Of a stretch of DNA of 64,000 nucleotides, positions 38,601 through 50,969 are shown one piece after another (position 1 is the first letter of the stretch; each line of letters starts with the position of its first letter). This DNA is from Liolophura sinensis (lineage: Eukaryota > Mollusca > Polyplacophora > Chitonida > Chitonidae): positions 13,627,385 through 13,691,384 of the forward strand of contig NC_088295.1 of the NCBI RefSeq assembly GCF_032854445.1. The letters are read 5' to 3'. The notes beneath the pieces were generated by a model, which ran no database searches, was not told the DNA's origin, and saw nothing but the letters and a program-made list of their open reading frames with translations. Position numbers and translations under genes: made by a program.

Positions 38601-41600
38601 GTTGCATGTAGCAGAAGGGCCATTTCACAAAGTGTTGTGAGGCAGGTCTCTATCATTTACAGACCACCACAGACGTATGATCATTTGATTTACAACCTGT
38701 GTACTTGTAATACTCAACGATGGTATCACAAATTATGTCAGACAGTAGCGTACCTTCTTTGTCCAAACCACATTCCACTCCCCAAATACATTTTTTGTTG
38801 TTCATTTTAGCATTTAGTCAGCTGTTTCTAAAAAACAAATATCAGAGTCCGTGCAAAATTCATCCGGGATACCAAGGATTTATGGGAATAAGAAGACGGC
38901 ATCTCACCAGACAACTCTTGGAATTAATTAAATCTTATTATATCATTTTCTTTCTCTGAATTTATTACAACTGAAGAATTTAAATTTTGCTAATTCATCT
39001 TTCTCGCATACAAGTGAGGTTTTTTTTCTGTTTTCTTTCATGAAATACAATAATATTAGTAGAACACCATGTTCAAGCTGAGGTGGTTTCTCTGACATCT
39101 GCGATAACTAGGTCAGCACTGCTTTCATCTCAGAAGGCACCGCTACAAAATTAAAACATAAAATCCAGCGATAGTCGAATGCCTAGTTCAGCTTAAGTGG
39201 TACTTAGATTTATTTCCGTTTGTTTCAGAATTTAGCATGAGTCTAGTTGTACAACAATTGTTTTGTATGTTTATAAACATTTAATAGGGGTCAAAATTAC
39301 CATCACAACCCTCCAGGGGCTATGACGTGAATTAATAATACCCCGTTCGCTGTAAATGATATAGCAGATCTACTGTATCAACAGTGTAAGCAGTGGGAGA
39401 AATATTCTTCCAGTTAAATATTCTTCCAGATGTCCAGTTTCTGAGAAAACTGTATTTATCAACTTGGGTCTTTATCACCAAAGTTCACAACTTTTATCTG
39501 CCAGGGGCTACTATTATGCAGAAATTACCTTTGACGTTAGACGGTTAGAGTAAATGTAACGTCACCTTGCTGACGATAACAGAGACGCGCTGAAGCTGTG
39601 ACAAGACAAAGTTTAACTAAACTCTTACTGGGGAGAAAAAAATCTAAAAACTATTTAATGTCGGTTTAAGATACTTTGAGTGGTAGTCTTTCAGTGGCCA
39701 TAAATATTAGCCAGGGGCTGTCTTTCACTTTAAAACAAACAGTCCGGTGTTAAGGAAAATGAAGAAAGATGTGCCAAAGAGAATTCCTTCTACATTTTTT
39801 AGGCATATTTTATATTTCTTTATAAGCCCTCTATTTTCCATCACTGGTCACAAATATTCAGAAATGACAAATGACATCTATGAACATACTGGTAACAAGG
39901 GACCAGCATAGCACCCCTAATTCAACCTCTCTCCTCATCAAAGTTGGTTTCACAGCTATCATCATTGACCACGGCAGACTACTTAATCTCCTGACTGTCT
40001 GCTGAGGCCTTAGGAAAACAGTATTTTAAAGCCATTTTGGCACCCCAGTTGGAAAGCTTGGAAGGTTTGTGTACATACACTTCCTTATGTAAGGCCATAT
40101 CACATACTTTGTATTCAGAAATAAAAACCAAGCATTCCATGTATCCTTTAAGAAATATTTTAATCTGAATGTCATAAAAAGCAATGTGTTTATTTATTGT
40201 GTTGGCTGTGACAAAAAAAAACTGTATTGGAGGGTAAACTGAAAAGTCTAAAAGAATTTTAGTAGTACAATTTTACTCTCAGATAAATGTTCAGTTCAAC
40301 CTGTGCCTGGTCTGTTAAGCAGTTACTTGTATCACCTAAGGAGGTTGGTTTAAGATTTGCCCATGGACTTGTTTAACAGTGACCTCGATGAGCCAGCGTC
40401 TGGGAACACCTGAGTTTCAGCCTGACCAGACCAGTAAATTGTACCCAATCCACAAACAACTGTTAATCAGGAGGTCCCTCAGATGTAAACAGTGTGAACA
40501 TAACCTCAGCAAACCAGACTTCAACCCTGTCTCCATCAAGTTCAAGATTCAGCTTGTGGCATTGTAAGCATTCACTGGCCTCTGTAGTCATTGTCAGCCA
40601 AGAAATTCAAGGGGATTTGTCCCCTCTTCTATTGCTCTTTTGTGAACTTAATGTGTAGATGTGTAACGATGAGTTTTATACTGATTGTTATGTAAACGTT
40701 ACTTGAGACAATATGCCGAGGAATTTTCAATACATGTATTTTACAATGCCTACTGAAGAATGTCCGTAAATAAAAGTGTGACCTGTGGCTTTAAGTCAGA
40801 AGTTTTTCAGGCATGTGTTCAAAGTGAAAACTTTATGTGGACTTTGCTTGATATCCTCCACACATAAACCAGATGATTGTTGTATAATGTGTTTAAATAA
40901 AATATTTTTGGTTGCTGTTGTATAATTAGTTTAAATAAAATATATTTGGTTGCAGTGTTAAACGTCAAATAAATAACATGCATTTAGGTTCTGTTAGGAA
41001 GACTGCAGATGCAGTTGTAAGGTGACAGAGAGAGCTATTTTATTTATGTGGTGTTTAATATTTGAGTTATGAGTACATCTATAGTATTTAAACACGACTT
41101 AGATATGTCTGAACACTTGTATAAAATGTGTACACAGTGACATGGTCATTTGTTTACCTTGTCTCAGTTTACCCACTACTGTATAAAATGTTTTCTATTT
41201 GCTATTGTATTTTATTCAGGATCATAAAACCAGCATTGTGATACCTATTTGTAATTTCAGACACCATGTCCCGGAGATACGCATTTTGAAAATTCCCAGC
41301 TTTGAGCTGAACAAAGTAAGTCTAATAAGTAAACTTGAAAGGAACATCATTCTGGATCTTTTATTTGACGCTGTAAGTAATTGTACTGTGTTGTATGTAT
41401 TAGATTTTTCTGCTCGACAAATGTGCCCTTCAAATAGCCTCACTGAGTGAAACTACTTCCTGATGTGTAGAAAGTGTATATTTGATTAAGGTGGTTAGAA
41501 TGTTTATGCTGCAAAATCCCTGCAAATCTTTTGCAAGTCACCGAATGAAAATAATTCATGAATAAATGAATATAATAATCTAAAAGGCAACTGTTGAAAT

Positions 41601-44600
41601 ATCAACAAGTTCTGTGAACTTCAAAGGCTTGGAGGTGGACTAAGAGATCTAACTTGTGCGAAGTGTCTGTTTGATGTCATTGTGTGGCTTTGACTGGTAA
41701 TTACTGGTAATGTAAAAGGTATATTCAAAACAAATGGGTTGGATAAAAACACAAAAGTAATGGGAAACTTAATTACAAATTCTTTGGTCTTCACAACTGT
41801 TGTTAGCCATTTTGACAGAGACATACTTGTTTGCATGATTGATAGGTTCAGAAATATTGGACCAAGGTCTATCTGTTTACACACTGATGTATATGGAAAG
41901 GGAATAAATATAAGAACTACAGTGTAGGTTCATTGTTAAGATTAAATATTCACAATGACAAAAAACGGGTTTTGTATCACCTTGTAGAAGCCAACTAGTA
42001 GCATTGAGTATGTGCCTAGTCACAATCATGTTTAACCTAGAACAGGACATTGTTCCAGGGGGGAAATTTTTCAGATATTGAAAATAGAGGATCAGGAAAT
42101 TATTGAAAAAATGGGCTATCTGTTTTAACACATGTCACAGTTACATTACATACGGACGTATATATGTTGTAAGCTCATTACCCGTTTTCACTTCCTGTTG
42201 TCAGAGGATAGTGAACAGGACACTTTGTCATAACCATCCTTGATTCTATAAATTACATGTTTTTGGATGTAAAAATAAAAATGTAAATTAATATCTAATG
42301 TGTGAATGTAATGCTATGAAAGTACAGACTGTGTGGGTGTCTGTGTCCGATTTATGCCTGAATTTATTGCAGCATCATGAAATGAGCTGTTGTTCCACAT
42401 GACATCAAAATCACACTACCCTAAATCCTGAACCACAGACATAATGCATGTGTTTGCATATTAGAAAAATGTGGTCCGATTAATTCATAATCCCTGTGTA
42501 GTTGACATGTGCCTCTATCTTTACAACACATTATTGTCTTGAACATATTATGGATTATGTTTTCAAATTACACCTAAAGTTTTATTATTTATATAAAGGT
42601 GAAACGTCAGGATTTCCATCTCTGATAAAAATGATATCACACTGACTAAAGTTAGATATCGCTTTTGTTATTACAGACCCTGATGCCATGCCATCACAAA
42701 GAAATATTTTGTTTTATAACGTTCCAATTCAAGCTTAGCACAATGATGTCATAGTACAAGTTCAATCAACTTTAACATTTCTTACGTCATGCAACAAGAC
42801 ACGACGTCATACAAGATGTCATGTGCGACGTCACTCTATATACACAAGTCTGTGAAGGCCTACAGCTAAAAACATTGCTTTTAAAAACTTGTTCAAATAT
42901 ACAAAGTCATGATTTTGTCAAAATATAAATATTAAATAGAATATTGCACAGTGAAGGTTGAATATCAAATATTTTTCTTGTGAAAGGTGGAAATGATAAC
43001 TTACTGGACGTTTCGCGTCTCGTGGGTTATCATTTTCACCTCTCACTCCAAAAAATATTAAAGATATTCAGCCTTCACTGTGCAATATCCTCTATGTATT
43101 TTACTGGTCAATTTGTTGAGCATCTGGCATATATGGATTAATGTGTGTGAAGGGTATATGGTAATATGTCAGCTGCTCTCATATGGGATGTCCACATCCT
43201 GGTGTAAGCCCCATGTAAATTATCAGTTATATCCGATCAACAGGAATGACACTAAGCCTGTTTGTCCCCTGCAGATATGTCCTCTGTTTTATGTACTTCT
43301 CCGGTGCTGACCTTGACAATTGACCTCATTCCAGCTCTGTCCCAGCACACTCAGCCGATGACAGATTTGTCAGGCTACATGGAAAATGTGGTGGTTTCCT
43401 GTAGACTTGGCTGGGTGTTCTCCACCCATGAATCTGACTGCTGTTTATGTGAAATTGTACACTGTCTGAAACCTCAATCAAGTTAATAAAGGTTCTGTTT
43501 TTTCCTTGTTGAACTGTTAACACATTCTAGGTACAGTGGCAGTTATATGTAGTGATTTGTGGTGCCATTGTGACTGTATCAGAATGAGCAAACCTTAACA
43601 CCAGGTGTGAAAAAAAAGGCTGTGCCCCTCCTACCTGCTTATTGTAAAACAAGAAAAATAAACAGGACCTCCACAGATTTACAGAGCTTCAACTTTGGCT
43701 TGCATTAATTTATATTTTAATGGCTAAAGTTCATTTTATGAAAATGTGTCTTTAAATCATTTTTCACTTTGCTCAAAGCATGCCATCAAACTGTTGCTTA
43801 GTTGTATATCATAGTCTCAGATAACATAATGATTTACTTTGATTCCATAGGAAACTCAGCTGGTTCTGACCCTGTGCAACCCTCTAGTCTACAATACTAC
43901 CATCAATCTGCTAGCCGTTGATGGGGAGGATGACTTCTCTACAGCAAAGGTAAGCTAGATCTCCCAAAACTCATGAACCTGCAATACCATAATTCTCTAA
44001 TTGGTTCATGGTCATCAGTAACTGGTTCATTGTCATCAGAAATTTCCACTTATTGCTCTTACTAGTTTGCACTCCATGTAGCAGGATGCTTGCATACTTG
44101 ATTTTCATTTTGACATATTGTCAAGTTTGTAAAGCTATTCTTTCCTGATGTGTTTACTTTGAATGATTTATTTATTTATTTATTTGATTGGTGTTTTACG
44201 CCGTAATTCAGAATATATCACTTATACGACGGTGGCCAGCGTTACGGTGGGAGGAAAGCAAGCAGAGCCCGGTGGGAAACCCATGACCATGTGCATTGCT
44301 GGCAGACCTATAGAGGCTCCTGAGTGATTACGCTGCGCCAGCGCACTAACCAACTGAGCCACAGAGGCACCTACTTTGAATGAGTGCTGTAGTGTACATG
44401 GGATCTGGAGTCTGTCTCCTGCTTTGGAACATTTGTCAGATATTTAGCAACTTCTTTTGTCTGTGTAACTCATGGTTTCTTTTCCTTCAGGTGAAATTAC
44501 CAGAATCTCCAATAGTCTTGGCAAGAAGAGATGATGCTGCTGTCTATGATGACACCAACAATGGCCAGCCAGAGTTCAAGGATGACCCAAGGTCAGTGGC

Positions 44601-47600
44601 ATTTCAAACCTTAATTTTTGTAAACGTAAAAGTGTATGGCCAAAATGTGTGTAGATCACATGAGGATAAGGGTTACATGTATGTTCTCTTATATGCTCCT
44701 GCAGGAAAGCATGCTGGGTTTCCTTAGGGGAAGGTTTTTTGTTGTCATATCCTTAAGGCCTTCATGACTTTGATGAATGTTTTAGTCGAATTTCCTCATA
44801 GCATCAAGTACAAATGTAGTTTTTATGTATGTAACAAAGATATTTAACTGAAATTTTGGTCAGCTATAAAGGATTTCAAAAATATTAAATCTTCAACATT
44901 CTTATTAAAATTTTTGAAAAAGCTATTCATATTTTGTGGGATGTGCCATTGTTTGCCACAAGTCTAACATGTAGCCTTGTTTCTGCTTACAGTGTAATAG
45001 TCTTCAGACTGTCCAATAAGATAGGCTTTAATTTGTCAGTCACACCGGAAAAGGCGGACGAAGAGATAAAGGTATGTGGGATGCCTGTCTCCATTGCTGT
45101 TCCAATACTTACAAATGTGCTTACATGTATGTACAAGTAGAATTTTATTACTGTCAGTTATGTATAAAGCGGTGATAATCAGATAATGCGTTAAAATAAA
45201 TCAGACAAGAAACAAGATACTTGTACAAGGTATGGCTGTTTTCTTTTGAATCTTGATAAAGTGCTGTTTCAGTCATAAGAGAGACCAGGGTAAAATATTA
45301 AACTGATATGAAGGATACTCCATACAATATAGCCACCACCACGGTTCAAAAAAATTTACGCTGCATAAAGCTATGTAACCCCTATAAGTGAAGAGTCCTG
45401 AATTTTCTTGATGTGACGTAAGTAATATTTCTTATGTGACAATGAATTAAGCTAATATATCGTTGTGATATAAGGCAGTTATGCTGGAATGATGTCGTGC
45501 GTTTGAAAGTACAACGTCATTTGTAGCTATAAGTCAGTGATGGATGACGTCAGATGTTCTTGCATGATGTCACACCAGGCAAAATTGGAAACCGCAGAAC
45601 ATTTTTGTTTCTATATAATTTGGCCCCTTAGTTAACTCAGTTGATAGAGCGCCTTTATGGGGATCAGTAGATCCAGAGTCAATCCTGGGTCGGGTCACAC
45701 CTAAGCCCTTAAAAGAGGAAGTTGTAACTTCCTCGCTTGGCGTTGAGCATGAAGGGGATAGTGCAACGACTTGTGGACCCATATCAGTATAATGGCTTGG
45801 CGGGGCAGCTTACTTGCCTTAGGTTAGTCGTCTCAGTGAAGTAGCACTAGATAAAAGAGGTGTGGAAATCTGTTCTGCAACAAGGAGGCATATTACACAC
45901 ACATGCACTCTTAGGACTTCCTCATTGTCAAATAACTGAAAAATTGTTAAGTACGACGTTAAACCCCAAGCACTCACTCACTCTTAAGTCAGTCCGAAGT
46001 CAATCTGAGAGATGTTTGTTGCTACACTGACCATACAAGTATATCTTCTGATTTCAATAATTTTCTTCTAGTTTTATGTTAGGATGAGGGTCAGCCCCTA
46101 GATAATACCCTGTAAACTCCACCCTAGCAGTGTTTGTTGAGGTTTAGAATGTGTTGTTAACAACAGAGTAAATATGTACTATATATTAGTGAGGATTATA
46201 GGTGAACACTCATACATTTCTTATATCTCTTTTGTATTATAGTGTTGTTTGTCAATGGCAGTTATTCAGCTTTTGACAGTTAATGACCAAAGGTAATGGA
46301 AATCTCCAGTAACGGACTAACTTTTATGAGAATGTCATAATGAGTTAGCACTGAGATGACATATCAATCATTTACATAGGGGCACACCTCAAAAAGACAC
46401 TCTTTGTAAGGTGTGTTTGTTCAGGTAAATTATCTAAAGTACAGGTTTGTTAGTACATGTGTGAATCACGAAATTCTTACAAAGCCTGGCTGTTCGATGT
46501 GGTTACGCCCGGAAAATTAGGAAATACCAATGACATAGTGTGTGTTACACCTCAGTAAAACATGTGGAGTGTGTTTGTTCACATAAAGTAGAGTTCAGCT
46601 ATATGATAAATCACATAGCCAATTGTGCATGTAGAAAAAGGCAGCTTGTAGGTCATGGGAGAAACATGAAAGTTGTGGAAAGAGGACATATGACAAGTTC
46701 CCAGAACACAAGTTGTGTTAATATGTTATCATGTTTCCTTCCCGTCCTGTAAATACGAGTACTCAGTTTGCAACGCCCAGACAGTGTGTATATGTCAATA
46801 AAATATAAGCTGGTATTTCCCAGGAAAGATAATATATCACTTTGCCAGGCTTGTTGCTGAAAGTGATTCTTATAGACTGCTGCTACTATGAAGATGACTG
46901 GTATTTGAGTAGACAATGATAGTTACACAGGTACTATATAGTAATAGCCACTAATGTGAGTCACATTTTACACTTAGTTTCAGGCGAATCAGTTGTTGTT
47001 GTGTTTCCTAACTACACAACTCTGTAAGCAATATTGTAAAAATATACACATGTATTACATTTACATATTTTTTGAAGGTCATAAGAATTGTGATGCAACT
47101 GTTTTCGTAGTATGCGCTTGCTTGTTTCTTGTCTGAAATTCAGAAAAATTCAAAATACAAGTAAAAGACCGAATGCCTCTTCCACAAAATTTACACTGTT
47201 GTGACAGGCTTTGGGGGGGGGGGGGTCTGATTCCATTGAATGTCATGAAGATTTAATTTGATACATTAATTCATTATTCTTTAATGTTATCATTAAACCA
47301 GTCAATGATGTTGAATCTGTTCCTTTGATTAAAGTAGAAGGATATTATTAAAAGTGTGACATCAAGCAAAACTTTGGGTAACACATGTACATCTGCATAT
47401 GTTTTACTGTGACATGTGTATGTACTTTGAGAAAAACATAGGATAATTGTAATGTGTAAAAGATTATTGCTCAGTCGTGATATTTGTTATATCAGTTTAT
47501 ACATGTATAATGCTATATGGTGTGAATGTGGCATTGTTTAACACTGCCCTTGCAGGTGGTAAGGAGCTGTATTATTACAACCTAGCTGGCAGGACAGCAG

Positions 47601-50600
47601 GTGGTTCATGTGTCACTTAAGAGCTTTTAGTCTGGTTTCTCAGAAATTGAGCGCTGTTATCTGAGTTCTAAGGTTAGGAGTTATTTTTCAGAAATTCATG
47701 TACATTGACCCAGGACAGTGGGTTTTATTTTCGTTAACTGTTAATTCTACGTGTCTGATACCATTCCTTTGTATGAATGTTTTCACAGAAGACAGCCATG
47801 GACTCCCTTGATGATGTTTAACTGAAAGAGTATAGACGTGACCATATGCAGGCATTTGAACAGAAAGAAGGATATTTGAATAAATTTTAGCCAGTGGAAC
47901 TCAGTTGTAACAAACATTGCTGACTATAGCATTACCCGTTGATATAATACTTACATATTAGCATGGTTTGCGGGCATCATTTAGGACCTCTACTTTCACC
48001 CTTTTCATCACTTTGTAGATTAATAGAAAAAATTAATAGAAAGAAAACCTTGTCCCAAAGGTTTTATACTTTAGCATAAAACTTCCACCCTCCACCCATA
48101 AATAAAATTGCAAAGTCAATGAGCCTTACTCTTTAAACCTGTGCTAACTGCACAAACTGCCAGTAGGCTAGATGAAACTGTCATCATTATGCATGGGTGT
48201 GAGAATTAGATGTTAACCAAGTATTCTCACATTCCTTTACATTGGCTGCTTCAGCCTTAATATGCATTTGAAGCTTCATTTTTGTCAATTACATAGGGTT
48301 CCTGTTGATATGAAGATCACATGTTGTAAAGGCATAGTCAACATAATTATTTTTATGTTGTAAAATTGTTTTTGTTGCCAGCAGATATAGGTCTCTATTG
48401 TAACACAGGCACATGTGAGCCTGGATATCCTGAAGGAAAATTAAAATTTATACCTGTTGATTGCATATTGTTAGTACAACCTTGCAGCAGTTTGCAAGAT
48501 GTATTGCATGCAGTGTAAAGCTCTATGAAGCCTCTGCAGGATAGGTTACACTTTATAGCCTTTGTTTGCACCAGGTTTGATAGCTTTGTTTGACACAAAA
48601 GGGCACTTACTATGATGTTTAACTTATCCTGTTAACTATAGATAAAAATGTCTGTTTTTAACTTTTCTTCCAAGGACAATAGACTGTGAAGGTCATAGTG
48701 ACAACAATAGTGGGTTTTTCATTGGAAATCCCCAATGGAAATTTTGAACACATCAGATATGTGTTTAATTAGATACAGCTGTCAGGTAATACAGCTGTAT
48801 TTTTGTGTTGCCAGGTACTCCTGTCAAGTTACAACTTCTAAAAACATGTACTCATTTGTAGTACAATGCATGTGTCTGCACACACATGTACCTTTACAAG
48901 GTCAGGCCACATACTCTTATGTAAATGTGAAAAAGGTCAGCAGTATAAATAGGGGTGACATATACAAGCTGATGCTGATAGACACTTGGATGTGTTCTTT
49001 ATAAATATACATGACTGAGGACACTTTATCAAATCTAGGCCATTGATATAGATAGACTGCTTGTTGAGCAGTGTTCAGATACCAGGACCTGGTTTCACAA
49101 AACTTCTTAAGTTATTTGCTTAGACAAAATAATACTATACTTATGAAGCATTTGACTTAAGTTTTGTCGAGAACCCTGGACTTATACAAAAAATCTCCTG
49201 CTCTCTCAATTTCCTGGACTTACTAAGTTACGTGAAACCGGGCCCAGGTATAGAGAATGGCTGTCTCACTTACTGGTTTGTTGGGGACAGTTCTAGGCTA
49301 TCCACTCGTTAAGCGTGGCGTTAAGCCATAATCATTCATTCATTCATTCTAGGCTATCCGCATGTCACATGTTCTACAGGGTTATCTGTTGGTAGATTAT
49401 GCCAGGCAACACCAGGATATTATACAGGATATTTTGTGGGCCTTACATGTCTTGGCATTCAGTCACAGAAACAAATACCAGGATGTATCAGGATAACCCA
49501 TGTTTTTTCTGATGTTTTATCAGTGTACTATTTCAGTAACAGGATGTCTTAGAGTAAAGATATGAACTCTTGTTGAGTTTGATTTCAGTCCAGAATGTGT
49601 AGGTATTGGTGTGTAGAGTTTGAAGCTTTCTGTCAAATACTGTTTTTTAATGGAGGGCTTGCACATGGTTTGAAGAAATGGAGACATTTTAAACATGACA
49701 CACTGCTGATGCTAGTTTGTGTTAGGTGTCTTATATACAGTTTTTATGCGTGTTGTTGAAGGCCTCTCATGACCTTGTGCTGATACTGAATATCTTGGTG
49801 TTTGCAACTTGTTTATAGTGCCTTATACTATAGTACTATAGCCTTGTTTAAAGTACACTACATGTACATTTAATAAGCAAAAGCAAGGTCGGCGATGTCA
49901 CCTACATCTGACATGGGTTTCTAAATATAGATTTAGAGGATACATGTGATATGAGCAAGTTACCCAGATCCTGTATATTATATGGGAAGGTCGCATTCCT
50001 GGAGTGACTAAAAAAATTGTTAAGTATAAGGATTTAAAACCCCAAGAAAACATAGAATGCAGCATGTACATACATACAAACAGACACATAACTTGATAAA
50101 TATTTGACTTCTATATATATGGTATTATTTTATTCATGTATGTATTTGTGTGATTACTGTTAGTTCTCAGAATGCCATTCAATACATGCATTTTGTTGGG
50201 CACACCTGAATGCACATAATACAGGTACAAGTAATTGTTTTGTATATAGAATACCTGTATAGGACATTTATTATAAAAGTATGTAGGATTGTGAAATACT
50301 GCTGTACTGGTCCACAGATATGTATGCATGTGTATTTCCCTAGATTTGGGTTTGTGCATCTGAAAGTTTTGAACAGGTGTACTGTGATTGCTGAAAGAAA
50401 AAGAAACCTTAAAATCTCTGACATGTTTTCATTTTTATACACCTGACAAAATGTTGTGGTCAGCACAAACGATCTGGACATTCTCAGGTTATCACAAGTT
50501 CATTTTTGGCTGTTTAGCTCTTGTGAACAAAATCTCTTCAAAACTGAATGTTGGGCAGTGATGTATCCAGTCGTTGTGTTTGGAGGACTCAATCATTATG

Positions 50601-50969
50601 AGCTGAAAGGCAGATGGGTTTAGTTCAGTACAGGTGTTTTAGAATGTCCTGTGGATGTTGGAAAATTGAGAAAATTTTCTTGGAAGGAGTGTCTGTGTGT
50701 GAAAGGAAAGCAAGAAGCTGTGACATTCATTAGAATGACTCTAAAATGACTTTTGTACTGTCACCCCAGCTTGTGTTAATGAACACATTATGTGGTTGTA
50801 TTGTTGAAGTGTATTAATTAGCACCTTTGTCTTTCCCCAGGTGAGCTTCATTCTGCGTCATGAGTACAAGAACACAGCGGCTGCTCTCCCGAATGAGGAC
50901 AAAGAGCCCGAGATAGTACCTCTGGATCACAGAATCTTCCTGCACCTGGGCAAACTACCACAGAAATGA
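32639..50969 (+). CDS. DCTN4: dynactin subunit 4 (p62), complete, 13 exons
   Basis: DCTN4 is part of the dynactin pointed-end complex, the dynein cofactor for retrograde transport. Exons: 32,639-32,767; 33,045-33,115; 34,471-34,649; 35,019-35,062; 35,282-35,383; 37,304-37,368; 37,913-38,019; 40,380-40,563; 41,261-41,315; 43,851-43,949; 44,491-44,591; 44,993-45,071; 50,841-50,969 (TGA). All have GT..AG borders and consistent phases, giving about 447 residues against about 460 in vertebrates. The N-terminal cysteine-rich zinc-binding region is intact: C28/C31, C36/C39, C49/C52, C68/C71, C74/C77, C109/C112. [27 protein letters not shown] and [16 protein letters not shown] match the p62 family. 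The start is the first ATG, in a good context. The introns hold several SINEs, and the last one is about 5.8 kb. Confidence 0.97.
33828..33900 (+). repeat. repeat copy in DCTN4 intron 2
   Basis: About 70 bases (GACAAGTGAAAT, TTTCTTTCTGAAATT, ATAAATGTTTAACTTTAAAA) recur at 34,664-34,735 in intron 3 in the same orientation. The pair brackets exon 3. It may be a small interspersed repeat or an intronic duplication. Confidence 0.7.
34664..34735 (+). repeat. repeat copy in DCTN4 intron 3
   Basis: Second copy of the segment at 33,828-33,900, about 85 percent identical by eye. It begins about 15 bases after the exon 3 donor. Confidence 0.7.
35427..35569 (+). mobile_element. SINE (family 1), 5'-truncated, with 11-bp TSD
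   Basis: CCTCTCTGGCCGTATG through GGTTTCCTCCCGCTATAATG to ACACCAATCAAATAAATAAG. The repeat CTTTATTCCAT flanks it at 35,416-35,426 and 35,570-35,580. It inserted about 40 bases after the exon 5 donor of DCTN4. Part of the 3' block (ATTCTTGAGTACGGCG) is deleted. Confidence 0.88.
36487..36615 (-). mobile_element. diverged SINE-like 3' part
   Basis: GTGTTTTACGCCACACTC, GATTATTTCACCCATATGACG, GGTCAGTATTGTCAGGTGGG and a late CCTTGGCAAGTCACTGACA follow the family 1 order with changes such as GTGGGTGG, suggesting a sister subfamily. DCTN4 intron 5. Confidence 0.6.
37606..37665 (+). mobile_element. SINE 3' end fragment
   Basis: CACTGTCGCATAAGTAAAAT, ATTCTTGAATGTCACGG and ACCAGTCAGATAAATAAATA resemble the family 1 3' end, with the variant GTCAGATAAATA tail. 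DCTN4 intron 6. Confidence 0.6.
40876..40955 (+). repeat. tandem duplication, two copies of about 40 bp
   Basis: TTGTTGTATAAT, GTTTAAATAAAATAT and TTGGTTGC occur twice in tandem in DCTN4 intron 8. Confidence 0.8.
42940..43089. mobile_element. foldback element (about 60-bp inverted arms)
   Basis: The left arm starts ATATTGCACAGTGAAGG and runs through GAATATC to GAAATGATAAC. The right arm is its complement, GTTATCATTTTCACC to CCTTCACTGTGCAATAT. The short centre holds GGACGTTTCGCGTCTCGTGG. About 150 bases, no coding capacity. A MITE-like palindrome in DCTN4 intron 9. Confidence 0.8.
43376..43492 (+). mobile_element. strongly diverged SINE (family 1) relic
   Basis: GTGGTGGTTTCCTGTAG, CTGACTGCTGTTTATGTGAA and a final CCTCAATCAAGTTAATAAA follow the family 1 3' half with many changes. 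Tentative. Confidence 0.4.
44167..44371 (-). mobile_element. SINE (family 1) with internal deletion and 12-bp TSD
   Basis: Both ends are present: the (TTTA)n 3' end at left and the tRNA-like head (CGCACTAACCAACTGAGCC on +) at right. About 70 bases around the B-box are deleted. TACTTTGAATGA flanks it at 44,155-44,166 and 44,372-44,383. DCTN4 intron 10. Confidence 0.92.
45619..45990 (+). mobile_element. near full-length tRNA-derived SINE (family 2)
   Basis: The tRNA-like head has an A-box-like TTAACTCAGTTGATAGAGCG and a B-box-like GTCAATCCTGG. The body holds GAAGTTGTAACTTCCTCGC, GGGGATAGTGCAACGAC and CTCAGTGAAGTAGCACTAG. The 3' end is AAATTGTTAAGTACGACG with a CACTCACTCACTC tail. About 370 bases. 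DCTN4 intron 12. Confidence 0.85.
49084..49247. mobile_element. MITE with GGTTTCAC-type inverted ends
   Basis: The left end CCTGGTTTCACAAAACTTC is answered by CGTGAAACCGGGCCCAGG at the right, with ACTTAAG/CTTAAGT-like inner pairs. About 160 bases, non-coding, in DCTN4 intron 12. Confidence 0.7.
49304..49346 (+). mobile_element. 43-bp SINE 3'-end insertion with 13-bp TSD
   Basis: The segment is GTTAAGCGTGGCGTTAAGCC plus an (ATTC)n tail, the 3' end of a third SINE family. The direct repeat TTCTAGGCTATCC flanks it exactly at 49,291-49,303 and 49,347-49,359. Confidence 0.85.
50000..50046 (+). mobile_element. SINE (family 2) 3' end fragment
   Basis: AAAATTGTTAAGTATAAGG and AAAACCCCAAG match the 3' end of the copy at 45,619-45,990. 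DCTN4 intron 12. Confidence 0.6.

Noticed and set aside
44380..44727. 115-codon open frame on +
   Set aside because: It is DCTN4 exon 11 (44,491-44,591) read through both splice sites. The ends are intron.
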